Positions 53,976-63,998 of a DNA stretch of 64,000 nucleotides are shown here, in pieces. The first letter of the stretch is position 1. Every line of letters begins with the position of its first letter. A program made the translations under genes and the position numbers. This stretch comes from Prorocentrum cordatum (lineage: Eukaryota > Sar > Dinophyceae > Prorocentrales > Prorocentraceae). The notes under the pieces are model-generated. The model made no database searches, was not told where the DNA came from, and saw only the letters and a list, made by a program, of their open reading frames with translations. Location of the stretch: contig CAUYUJ010003434.1 of the NCBI GenBank assembly GCA_963575745.1, positions 1-64,000 on the forward strand, in the 5' to 3' direction.

Positions 53976-55880
53976 TTACCGCTCGCGTGTCGGACCTCCT
54001 CCGCTGCTGCAACTTCCCGAGCCTGTCCTTGAAGAGCTGGTGGTCCGCCTTGAGCTTCTCGATCTCCAGAAGCACTCGGTTGTGGAAGTCTGCCTGCTTT
54101 TGCTGGGAGTCCTGGACCGACGCCGATATAGTCCCAGCGGTGTTTTGGAGCGCATCCATGAGCAGTTGGGAGGTGGATTTGAACGTCTCCGACACAAGCT
54201 TGACGGTAGAGCTCGTCTTGTTGTGAGCGAACTCGATCTGAGCGATCCTGTCCTTCAACATGTCGAGCTCGAGGTCAGACGGGGCGGACGCATCCGAGGC
54301 ATCCGCAACGCTTTCTTGCCAGCCAGCGCCATCACAGCCGTCAGCTTCTTGCCACATGCCAGGGGCCCGCGGCACGGGCACTGTTCTCTCTAGCAATACA
54401 ACCTGTTTGCGATTCTGCATGTCATCCACGGTACGCCGGTTGTGAAGGCCAGGGTCGACACGAGCATCAGGAGGCACAGCGCGTGCAGCAAGAAGAGTAT
54501 CACAGCCGCCCGCAGAGCCTGAGCCAGGACGGTCAGCAACGTCACCAAGAGCAGGGAGAGGGGCGCCACCAGCAGAACCATTAGCGGGAAGAATCTCCCG
54601 AAGAGAGTGTTGAGCATCTTGAGGTCCAGGAGGTTCCGCGAGCCCGTCAGGCCGAACATCAGCGGCATGCGGAACGGCAGCACCACAGCCAGGAACGCCA
54701 GCAGGGAGCCGAGCGCGCTCCTCGAAGATGCAGAGCTCGGTCTCGAAGCCGAGGTCAGACAGGAAAGAGTCATTGCCCAGGTGCACCAGGTCGTTGGTGT
54801 AGGCAGTGATGAAGTCGGTGGAGTAGGCGGTGGTCACGTTGTGTGCGGCGAGCGACGTGGCCGTCATGCAGATGAGCTCATTCGTCGTGTACGTGAGCTG
54901 GCCGATGCACGAGAAGAGGAAATCAACCGATAGAGACGCCGCCAGGGAAGGCGTAGCGGCGTCGGCGGGGCCCTCCAAACGGACTCCCGCACAAAGATCA
55001 CCTGCTGGAGCGTCGATTGTATGGTCTTCCTCTCGTGGAGGGATACTGTCCTCTTGATGTGGGACAGCGGGGGGCACCAACGTATGGGCAAGGGCCTGGT
55101 CACCCGCTCGAGGCGGGGTTCGGTCGCGCTCTCCATCGGCATCGTCGCTGTCAAGAGGTGCATCAGCCCAGCGAGGGCGAGGAGCAGCATCATGGTCCAA
55201 TTGCCCAGGACGATTACGATCTCCCGCAGGGTCCCGACGTCCAGCACGGTCTCGAAGCCCAGAAGGGTCCCCAACTCCAGCACGTTCCCGATCTCCAGCA
55301 CGGGCCCGATGCCCAGCAGGAACCCGGCGTCCAGCGAGGAGCTCCTCAGCATGGACAGCTGTACCTTGAAGAGAAAGATGGTGGTGCTTGGCGGCGTCCG
55401 CCAGCTCCAGAGTCGAACGCGCTGCCGCATGGCCAGCAGGAGTAAGAGTCCCGCGGCGGAGAGCACGATGCGCAGCGACTTTGCCAGAAGCGGCAGGGGG
55501 CAGTCCGTGCGCGAGCCCATCCTCATCGAGCAGGCGGTGTAGGGCCTTGCCATGGGCCATGCGTTTGATGTCAGCCCTGTCGACCACGTCCACTTCGACG
55601 AATGCCTTCCCAGGTGCACTATGGGAAGTAGCATACCAGGCATCCCGCTCTCGGCGGCGACGTTGAGCGACGGATAGCGGGGCACCCGCAGCAGCGGTGG
55701 CCACCCATGATCTGCAGCTCGGCATAGAAGTACTGCCCGCAGCAGCGCCCACACAAAGGTGGGAAAGGAACAGGTGGATGATGAGCGCCACTAGGAACCA
55801 GCAAGCGACGCCATTGCAGTGGATCCCGCTCGCGGGCGGGCGCGCGCAGCCACCAGGAGCCACTGAAGGCACGGAAGCTC
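53875..55880 (-). pseudogene. Retroposed multi-pass membrane protein gene, frame-disrupted
   Basis: Starts right behind an exact DinoSL relic, so it derives from a processed mRNA. The most protein-like reading alternates between frames. An N-terminal hydrophobic segment (ACWFLVALIIHLFLSHLC) and charged stretch (VEVDVVDRADIKRMAHGKAL) come first. After a shift near 55500 come hydrophobic helices (LRIVLSAAGLLLLLAM; IVLGNWTMMLLLALAGLMHL). After a shift near 54970, SVDFLFSCIGQLTYTTNELI and TDFITAYTNDLVHLGNDSFL. After one near 54720, ALGSLLAFLAVVLPFRM and FPLMVLLVAPLSLLLVTLLT. After one near 54440, a coiled coil (LELDMLKDRIAQIEFAHN; FHNRVLLEIEKLKADHQLF) and an Asp/Lys-rich tail. Two shifts lie near G/C runs, so assembly error is possible. 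No family recognised. Confidence 0.6.
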
Positions 55881-55900
55881 TTGAGCCAAAATGGCTACGG
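55880..55900 (-). other. Exact DinoSL relic
   Basis: The minus strand matches all 21 core positions of the dinoflagellate spliced leader (starting CCGTAGCC, ending TTGGCTCAAG), followed by 5' UTR-like sequence of the gene below it. The outer side is a GGA tract (55901-55935). Confidence 0.9.
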
Positions 55901-56020
55901 AGGAGGAGGAGGAGGAGGAGGAGGAGGAGGAGGAGGGCGGAAGGCGGAGGAGGAGGAGGAGAAGGGCGGAAGGCGGAAGGCGGAAGGCGGAGGAGGAGGA
56001 GGAGGAGGAGGAGAAGGCCC
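55901..56020. repeat. (GGA)n with GGCGGAA units
   Basis: GGA tract abutting the SL relic. Confidence 0.95.
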
Positions 56021-56156
56021 CTAATATGATATTGGCGGGCTGCGTCCGCGAGGAGCCGATCTGTCGGCTGCCCGAGGGTCCTGCGCCCCCCTCTGGCGAT
56101 GCCAACCAGCATCGAGTCGGGGGCGGTCGGCTGCACGCAAGGAGTGACCCAGGGCT

Positions 56157-56325
56157 GGACTTGGGTCGGGCCTGTCCCCCTACAGGGGGATTTTGGGCGA
56201 AAAGTTAAGGATAGTCCAGAAATGCCCCCTTAAATGGTTCAAAAACATTCCAAAAATGGTCCCCAGGATAGTTTTTAACTATTATTGAAGATTCCTCCTG
56301 TAGAGGGAGAGGCCCGACTTAAGGC
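56157..56325. mobile_element. Short TIR element, TTAGGTCGGGC family (copy 3)
   Basis: Left end GGTCGGGCCTGTCCCCCTAC, right end CTGTAGAGGGAGAGGCCCGA. Interior TTCCAAAAATGGTCCCCAGG matches copy 2. Confidence 0.85.
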
Positions 56326-56837
56326 CGGACCTAAACGCTGCTTTTCGTTTTGTGTTTCGTTCTGCTCTACCCGTTTTCCTGTACCTCCGGGTCAGGACGA
56401 AAAACAAGAACCCAGCCGAAGTCCGGCAAAACAGCGTGCAGGTCCAGCCCTGGAGTGGCCCTAGGCAGGAGTGACCTTTGGTGCGCAGCTGTAGGGGGCC
56501 GCGGGGGGGGGGGTCGAATCCAAGCAATCCCAGCGCGACAGCCAGTTCTCGTGGGAACCCTGCAGCTGTATGCCCACTCCGAAGGTCGCTCCGGCGAAAG
56601 GTCACTCCTAGGGAGGCGACAAAAGGTAACGACACCGCTACTCCCCGGACCTCTCCTGGGGTGCGTTCTGACCAGGATTTCGAGGCGAATCCAGCGGTGG
56701 CGACGAGGGCCTCCCAATAGGCCCAACAAGGCGAAAGCGGGGCGAGGGGAGCGGTATGGGTACCTTTTCCTCCCCTGAACTCCTGCGAATAACCGAGGCG
56801 TGATGGCGAGCTGAAGCTTGCGCCGGCACCCTCTTCG

Positions 56838-57003
56838 CGCGGGGGGTGCAGGATGTGGCCCATCAGCCGCAGGACTGGCCTCGGAGAGCCCAGGCAGTAG
56901 CCGACCGCACAGCGCGCAGCCGACCGCGGGCAGTGGCCGACCGCGGGGGGTGCAAGATGCAGCCCATCAGCCGCAGGGCCAGTAGCCGACCGCACAGCGC
57001 GGC
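56838..57003. repeat. ~105-bp partial tandem duplication
   Basis: GGGGGGTGCAGGATG...GCCCATCAGCCGCAGG and GTAGCCGACCGCACAGCGCG each occur twice. No gene is recognised between 56330 and 57260. Confidence 0.7.
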
Positions 57004-57259
57004 GAGGCATGCCGAGGTCGAGGCGGAGCCGCCCTGCAGCCTTCCAGCAAGCAGGTGCTTTGGCAGAATGTTCGAGGCGCCGAGGCGAGGACACGATTTC
57101 GAAGAGGAGCCGCATTCGATCCGTGTTGCTGCTGAGGATCTCCACATGACCGAGGGCGGGGAACCCTTGGGCGAAGCCCCGATCTGGAAGTTCGCACGTG
57201 CCACACGGACTGCGACGCGAGGGGACGCAAGCTGGCGCCGTATTCGCCAGACTGCGGAG

Positions 57260-58020
57260 GATGGAGGAGGGGGGTGGGGAGGGAGGGGAGGGGGGTGGAG
57301 AGGGGGAGGGGGGGGGGGGAGGGAGGCGGGGGAGGATGGGGGAGGGGGGTGGGGGAGGAGAGAATAGGGGCTGGGGGGTGGGGATGGGGGTGGGGAGGGG
57401 AAGGGGGGGGGGATGGGGATGGGGGTGGGGGTGAGGACGGGGGTGGGGAGGATGGGGGTGGGGAGGGGAGGGGTGGGGGAAAGGAGGATGGGGGAGGGGA
57501 GATCTCGCCACCAACGGCTAGCAAAGCTGCCCACGTATACTCCATCCGTGGCAGCTTGAAGTCTACCCCCCCCGCACGGCCACGGCCGCGGCATCGAGGG
57601 CAGCACCCCCCTCCCTTCGCTCGGCTCTGTGAGTGAGGCGCCTGAAGCTACGTTCCTCCTCCTCCTCCTCCTCCTCCTCCTCCTCCTCCTCCTCCTCTCC
57701 CTCCTTACCTCCTCCTTTTTTTTTTCTCCTCCTCCCTCCTCCTCCTCCTCCTCCTCCTTTTTTCTCCTCTCCTCCTCCCTCCTCCTCCTTCCTCCTCTCC
57801 TCCTCCTGCTCCTCCTCCTCCTCGTCCTTCCTCATCCTACTCCCCTCCTCCCCTCCTCCTCCTCCTCCTCCTCCTCCTCCTCCTTCTCCTCCTCCTCCTT
57901 CTCCTGCTCCTCCTCCTCCTGTTCCTGCTCCTGCTCCAGCAACTCCTCCTCCTCCTTCTCCTCCTCCTCCTACTGTTCCTGCTCCTGCTCCAGGAGCAAC
58001 TCCTCCTCCTCCTCCAGCGC
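57260..58020. repeat. GGGGA-rich tract and (CTC)n microsatellite
   Basis: 57260-57500 is G-rich (GGGGTGGGGA, G-quadruplex-like on the plus strand). 57655-58020 is CTC/CCT with T-runs. Long Pro/Ser/Gly ORFs are artefacts. 58021-58550 has no recognised gene. Confidence 0.9.
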
Positions 58021-58712
58021 AGAGATGAAGTAGAAAGGCACGGAGATCGAGCGATGAACGCGGCCGGGACAGGGCGTGGACATAAAGCTTCCTCGGGGTC
58101 CCCCCCCTACCCCTTCTGCAGTGAGAACGGCGCGCAGAGTGTGACGCGGCGCCTGTGCGAGCATGGCATGTGCAAGTCGAGAACTGCATGCACCCTCGTC
58201 CCTGTCCCCCATCTGGAGTCTCGCCCCATCTGCAGTGCTCGGACCTTCGTGACCCTTGCGGGCGCCGCAGGCGCTGGCGCTGGGGCCGAGGGGGCCTCGC
58301 ACAGGGGGTGAAGGCACAGGAGGCAGAGGATAAGCCTGTCACTGCAGCGGTGCACATTCGGGAGTTGGCAGGGAGAAAGGGGACAGGGAGAATTGAGATT
58401 GAGAAGGGGAGGGAGTTCTCCCCTTCCTCGTCTTCCGTCTCCTCGCTCGAGCCCGGAGAGGGGAGGGGAATAGAGGGAACGGATTAGTCATGATGAGACG
58501 GAGGAGAAGGAGGGGGACGGCTACCCCTTCCACTTCGTTCTCCACATGCAGCAACACCTCCTCCTCCTCTTCCCCTTCCTCCTCCTCCTCCTCCTCCTCC
58601 TCCTCCTCCTCCTACTCCTCAGCAAGCTCGTATTGCCAAGGGTCTGTGGGCCACTGGATCCTTACCCCATGGAGTCTATGGCCACCAAGTTCGTGGACTT
58701 GCTCGACATGCT

Positions 58713-59664
58713 GTGCTACGATGGCGCAGACAGGCGGCAGCGGCTTCAACTGGACAGGCAGCTGGGCGCTGCCTCACGACCCTGTTGGGGGTCACCTTCG
58801 ACGGGGCTGATCCTGGAGTCCAGCTACGAGTACAACTGCTTCGTCAGTGGATTCGCTTCTGGCAGGATCAGCCACACTTGCATCAGCGTATTCGCAGGAC
58901 TTGGACACTTCTCAAGACCAAGCTGACACGCGCGGGTCCAAAGATCTGATCATATGTTACTGGACCGACGGGAGCTGCGATTGCGACATTGCTCGAGGCT
59001 GGCTGGGATGCCAAGGCGGCGAATGGCTGGCAACGAGTGCATGATGAATACCTGGAGGAATGGAGGCTCCCAGACGATGGAGCTGAGCTAGTCGACCTTG
59101 ACTACGAGTCCGTCCTCGATGAGTTCAGCGACGACATCCAGAGCAGGCTCTGGGCGACGGCGGCGGCGCACGAGCGCGGCGCCTCTCTCGCCTCTGGAGC
59201 GGACCTGGTCACGATCAGGATCGAGCAGCGGAGGTTCTTGCCGAGTGGGAGAATATCGTCATGGGCATTGAATGACTGTGTTGTCTCTGGGGGCCAGTGG
59301 GCTCGTGAGCGCCTCCAGCAGGTTGGGTATAAAGTGGGCAGTTTCTGTGATCGGTGTAGCTCTGGGCCACTGAGGACCTCCCACACAGGCTCTGGAAGTG
59401 CTCTGCTGATGAGGGCCCTGAGGTCGCTGCTAGTGATCACTTAGTGCCCCAGGCGCTCGCGGGTCTGGAACAGGACCCAACTCGTTGGCTTAGGGGTGTC
59501 TCTAGCCTCTCCTCCACTACTCCCTCCTTCTCTCCGTGGGACGGGGGTGGGGTGGAGGTGGTGGGTCCTGACAACGAGGGGAGGCCCTCGTGGGAAGCCT
59601 GCCGAGACCCCCATGGGCGCCTCCATGTGTTTGGGGATGGCTCTGGGGGGGCCTTTTCAGATGT
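58713..59664 (+). pseudogene. LINE-D connection region, zinc knuckle and RNase H start
   Basis: Segments: DPGVQLRVQLLRQWIRFWQD and RIRRTWTLLKTKLTR; after a frame change LEAGWDAKAANGWQRVHDEY, LWATAAAHERGASLASGADL, then RLQQVGYKVGSFCDRC, a CxxC knuckle. The next frame opens RNase H with HGRLHVFGDGSGGAFSDV (first catalytic Asp in GDGS). The domain is cut by the hairpin that begins near 59657. Confidence 0.65.
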
Positions 59665-59760
59665 AGGGGAAAAAAAGGTGACAGAAACATAAAAACTCCG
59701 AGGTCCGCACGGACCTCCGAGTTTCTCTGTTTATGTCACTTTCTGTTCCCCTAAGATGAC
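59657..59760. other. Foldback hairpin, ~51-bp arms
   Basis: Near-perfect palindrome centred at 59708: AAAACTCCGAGGTCCG | CA | CGGACCTCCGAGTTT, with arms extending outwards through GTGACAGAAACAT/TGTTTATGTCAC and GGGGAA/TTCCCC. It lies within the LINE-D RNase H domain. Confidence 0.85.
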
Positions 59761-59950
59761 CCTCGGAGGCGCCGGTGTGGCTGGCCGGTTGCGGCGATGT
59801 CCCCCGACGGCGCGGGCCTGTGGCAAGGCCACTCAGGCCTGGTCGGCGCCTGGGAGGGCAGGCGGCAGACCGTCCCACGTGCTGAGCTTCTCGCGTCCTG
59901 CACTGCTGGGGAAGAAAGCGCGGGGCCTCTGACGTTTTCGCACCCGCCAT

Positions 59951-60125
59951 ACAGTCAAAGACCCTGATAAGGACGCGCGGTAAGGACGCAAGACCCTTGG
60001 AAGCCGAAGTTGGGATTTCTGGGGCGGCGGACGACGAAAACCTCAAGGACGCAAGAGCAAGGAAGAGCAAGGACGCAAAGGTACCCTGAGCAAAGTCGCG
60101 CGTCCTTATTAGGGCTTTTGACTGT
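59951..60125. mobile_element. Short TIR element, GCAAGACCCTTGGAAGCCG family (copy 2)
   Basis: About 168 bp between CAGTCAAAGACCCTGATAAG + GACGCGCG and CGCGCGTCCTTATTAG + GGCTTTTGACTG, inverted repeats of 28 bp with about three mismatches. Inserted in LINE-D. Internal sequence matches 52494-52655. Confidence 0.8.
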
Positions 60126-61128
60126 AAGCCTCTCCTCGATGGATGGGGGGCACGGTTGGGCTCGGAGGCCTCCCGAAGCTTGGGCTCGGCGGCCCAAGAA
60201 CTGGGAGCTCCGGCCTCGCTTGCGCAGGGCCTCGGAGCTGGACCGTTGACGCGACGTGGCCTCGGTGTGGGCCCCGTCGCACCAGGATGAGACGCCAGAG
60301 GCCATCACCAACCCAGGTTCCGCTTGTGCTCATGCTGTTGCGGATGCATGGGCAGGCCGAGGAGCCGAGAAGACTCGGAAAGCTGCTTGTGAACCAGTCC
60401 CGCTCACAGATCTGTGGGATGCGACGGCCGCATTTGTCCGTGCCAGAGCGAGGGCCATTATCAAGTGTATTGGCTCCGAGAAGTTTCTTCGCGGGGAGAG
60501 GGTCGGGGTTTTGCTCGTCAGGCCCCCCTGTCCACCCGCGCGTTGTGTCTCAAGGCCTCCACCCACAAGTTTGAGCGGTGTGAGGACAAGTGGCGCTGCG
60601 CCACCTGTGCGCAGCTCGTCGACGATCGCCGTCTGGGCGAGACGGCCCTCACCGTCTGCCCTGGCCCGCCCCCTGCTCCTGCCCTCGCCGAGGCGGCGAA
60701 ACCTGGACGCTGATCAAGAGGCCCGTGCTCGCACGTTCCCCAGAGCTGATGAGTTGCCCCAGGCCCCTGGACCCCCACATGCGGGTGATGGAGGGGCCCA
60801 TGGGTCGTCCCTCCCCTCGGCCCCCGCCCCCCCACCTGGGGCAGTGCGAGGAGGCGAGGAGGGAGGATTTGAGGTTTTGGATGGCCGTTCTGGCGAAGAG
60901 GAGGCCGAGCAGGCTGGAGAGGGGGAGGAGGAGGATGGTGCCGAGGCGAGGGGCCCGTCGTCGTCGTCGTCCGCGTCGGCTGAGGGTGCACGTGTGTTGC
61001 GTGCGGTGCGTGTGCACCTGCGCGCGGCGCTCCCGACCTCGGCCACGGCGGCAGCGGCTACAATACCCAGGACTGCCCTGGGTCGGGACCCGCCCGCGCC
61101 GCCCTCCCCCTCGAGCTCCTCCGATTAG
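60116..61128 (+). pseudogene. LINE-D RNase H end and C-terminal zinc region
   Basis: NWELRPRLRRASELD (then TGA and frame change) leads to VASVWAPSHQDE (W-x-P-S-H motif) and SACAHAVADAWAGRGA (A-x-A-D step of RNase H). Another frame (60414-60713) holds ASTHKFERCEDKWRCATC, then LTVCPGP, comparable to the LINE-A tail. The 60256 frame then stays open to 61128 as Glu/Ser/Ala-rich sequence of unknown relevance. Confidence 0.65.
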
Positions 61129-61184
61129 GCCTGTGGCCTTCCTTTCTTCCGCGCGACTCCTCGGTCGCCTTGCACTTAGCCCAC

Positions 61185-61202
61185 TTGGTCCTCCTCCTCC
61201 TC

Positions 61203-61236
<34 letters not shown>

Positions 61237-61685
61237 CCCACCTCTCTTCATCATGGAAAACTAGGGCGGCTGGCAACCCTGACAGACAGGATACCATGGA
61301 TGGCGCAATATTCGCGTGCAGGGCAGGAGGGGCTTATATTAAGCATGGCGAAGTACACAGGGGACCTCATCCTCTTCTTCATCCTGCTGCCCTCTTTTTC
61401 TGGATCCTCGTCCTCCTCCTCCTCTTCCTCCTCCTCCTCCTCTTGCACCGCCTTTTGGACCGCCTCCTCCTCATCCTCCTCCTCCTCCTTCTCCTCCTCC
61501 TTCTCCTCCTCCTCCCCCCTGGCTCGTCATTCCTCCTCATTATTCTCCTCCTGCTCCTCCTGCTCCTCCTCCTCATCCTCCTCCTCCTCTGGCTGGTCCT
61601 CATCCCCCTCCGCCTCATCCCCCTCCTCCTCCTCCTCCTCCTCGTCCTCACCCTCGTCGCCCTCCTTCTCCTCCAGTCCTTCTCC
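61185..61685. repeat. CTG and CTC/TCC microsatellites
   Basis: (CTG)n at about 61203-61235, and CTC/TCC tracts at 61400-61685. Confidence 0.95.
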
Positions 61686-61779
61686 TCATACATAACTTCT
61701 CCCTGTCGCACCCCGAAGCGAGCTTTTAGGGCGGCCCTGGTGTGTCGCATGAGACTTTCTCACCATTTATAACCCTGAA

Positions 61780-62545
61780 GTTTAAACATTGGCAACAGTT
61801 TCACTGATGGAGGCTCATTGGCAACATTGGCAACATTGGCAGTATTAGCAACCTGGGTCGGTTTCAAACATTGGCAACATTGGCAATCCGGGTCGTTTTC
61901 AAAATGTGGCTCTCGCCTTATCGCCGCGCACGTTCAAACATTTGCCAGAACTTCACGGATTGAGGGCCGCCCGCTTTCAAAATGTGGCTCTCGCCTTAGC
62001 GCCGGGCACATTCGTTTTTGGTTGTTTCTTTTTTGTGTTGAGAAAGACGCAAGAGCTTCACGGGTTGAGGGCGGCCTGTTTTCGAAATGCCGCACATTCG
62101 CTGGAAACTTTTAAAAGTTGTAAGAGATTCACGGATTGAGGGTTATACCTTTTCAACATGTGGCTCTCGCCTTCGCGCCGCGTACATTCGTCTTAAACAC
62201 GTGCCAAAGTTTCACGGACTCCCATAGTCAACGTTCGGGACATGGTGTTTGGTAAAGATTCAGGATTACGCGGGTGCAACAGTTAGGCTGATTCGCGGTG
62301 TTGAAATCCAACGGATGGCGTTCTGGCACGATTCAGGATCGTCAAGACGCCACAGTCAGGTTGATCCGTGGTCTTGGAATCCCGAGAGCAATGTTTTGGC
62401 ATGCTTCGGGGTCTTCAAACGGTTGTCTTCTAACGAGGCAGTTCCCCGTGGAAATGAACCCTTGTATGGGGCCTATGCAGAGGGAGCTTGGAGGGAAGTT
62501 TTATTACAACATCGTTGGTGACTCTTGGGTTTACACTGCTTCCTC
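61780..62545 (-). repeat. Composite dispersed repeat (copy 2, inverted relative to 29 kb)
   Basis: Holds GTGGCTCTCGCCTTAGCGCC units (61910-62190), then GGCACGATTCAGGATCGTCA, GTTGTCTTCTAACGAGGCAG and CTTGGGTTTACACTGC, which are the reverse complement, in reverse order, of 29058-29890. Confidence 0.85.
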
Positions 62546-62729
62546 CCAGCTGGCCTCCTTCCTCCTTCACCTGGTCCTCATCCTCCACCTCGTTCTCTTT
62601 CTGTTCCCAAGGCCTCACTCCTCGTCCAGTCCTTGTCTGTAGAAGTTGCCCGGGAACGCACTCGAACCTACTCTACACGTGTGACAACTAGAATCCTGAC
62701 CGCCGAATTCCAAACGTACTGCGTGGACG

Positions 62730-63100
62730 TATGCACAGTCCCCTTGCGCACGTCGCCACGGAGCGCGAGGTCTCGGCTGGGCCTTCGTGCTCCCCCCCTC
62801 CGCCGAGTCGCCCAGGAGCCCACGGGTACTGCGGCACTTGCGCACTCCGCAGCCCCCAGGAAGCCGCGAGGTCTCGGCTGGGTATTCGTGCCCCCCCCGC
62901 TCCGCCGAGGCGCCCAGGAGCCCACGAAACTGGCGGCAGTTGCGCACGTCGCAGCCCCCCGGAGACCCAGACATCCGGCTGCTCCAATTTTTTTGGTGCG
63001 TGGACCCCGGAGGTCCGGACCACTTCCCCAGGACCGATGTTTCGTCCTGAATCGTTTTGTTGACGCTCCCGAGGCCCGGCGAGGGCCCCCGGAGGCCGAG
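62730..63100 (+). repeat. ~115-bp tandem pair and GTGGACCCCGGAGGTCCGG repeat (copy 2)
   Basis: GCGAGGTCTCGGCTGGG...CGCCCAGGAGCCCACG appears at about 62766 and 62867. 62960-63095 matches 48395-48545. Confidence 0.8.
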
Positions 63101-63279
63101 GCAGGCGGAGGAGGGGGAGGACGGAGAAGGAAGGACAGAGACCACAATGTACGAATCGAAACGAGAACCCAACACAGCCGCAGACGTGTCGGCAGGGCAG
63201 GTCGGGCGTCTCGCCTGAGATTTGCTCCCCGTTTGTGACCACGAGGCTTGATCCTTCCAGCAGCTGTGCATCTGGGGGG

Positions 63280-63998
63280 GCAATTTCAAAATGTGGCTCT
63301 CGCTTTCGCGCTGCGCGCATTAAGGCTCACACGGAGGGGGGTGGCGGGGTCGTTGTCAAAATGTGGCTCTCGCCTCAGCGTCGCGCACAATTACCCACAA
63401 AGCTATCAACACTTACACGGATGGAGAGGGTCGTTTGCGAAGTGTGGCTCTCGCCTTGCGTCGCGCACCCTCGCAATCAAAGGTTGTACCAAGTGCATGG
63501 ATGAACGGGAAGCGCCTTCGAAATGTGGCTATCGCCTTAGCGACGTGCAGATTCGTCTCACCAGCTCTCAGCAATTACATTGGGGTGGTGGTGGTGGTCG
63601 TTTTCATAATGTGGCTCTCGCCCTAGCGTAGCGTACCGTCGTCTGAAACAAATCCCAGCACTTGCACGGGCGGAGGGGGATGGGACGTTTTCGAAATATG
63701 GTTCTCGCCCTAGCGCCGCGCACAATCGTCTTGCACACTTTTAACAATAGCACGGGAGGACGGGTGGTCGTTTACAGAATGTGGATATGTGCATTAGCGT
63801 CGTGCACTTTCGCCTCGAAACCACCCAGCAATGACATGGACGGACGGGGGATCGCCTTCAAAGTCTGGCCCTCGCCTCAGCGCCGCGGCGTCGTCGCCAG
63901 CGCTTCCAACAATCACATGGGTAGAGCGGGGCACTGTCGGGCGCAGCGCACACCCCAGCAAAAGCATCCAACACTTGCACGGATGAAGGCTCTCGCCT
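63280..63998 (-). repeat. AATGTGGCTCTCGCC tandem repeat
   Basis: At least seven diverged units of about 85-95 bp with CAAAATGTGGCTCTCGCC, AGCGCCGCGCAC and a CACGGA-like word, continuing past the window edge. Same core as the arrays at 29 and 62 kb. Confidence 0.85.

Larger units (their letters stand above)
58640..61130 (+). mobile_element. LINE-D: 3' half of a non-LTR retrotransposon
   Basis: Plus-strand order: post-RT connection region, CxxC knuckle, RNase H start (HVFGDGSGGAFSDV), foldback and TIR inserts (59657-60125), RNase H end (VWAPSHQDE; GSACAHAVADAWA), and a C-terminal zinc motif (KWRCATCAQL). Order matches the 3' half of LINE-A. ORF1, endonuclease and RT are missing, so it is 5' truncated, as is typical of LINE insertion. 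It follows a (CCT)n tract at 58555-58620. Confidence 0.75.

Noticed and set aside
53488-54393. 301-residue plus-strand Phe/Val/Leu-rich ORF resembling a membrane protein
   Set aside because: It is the antisense of the AAAGACAAAGAC (Lys/Asp) repeats and the coiled coil of the minus-strand gene.
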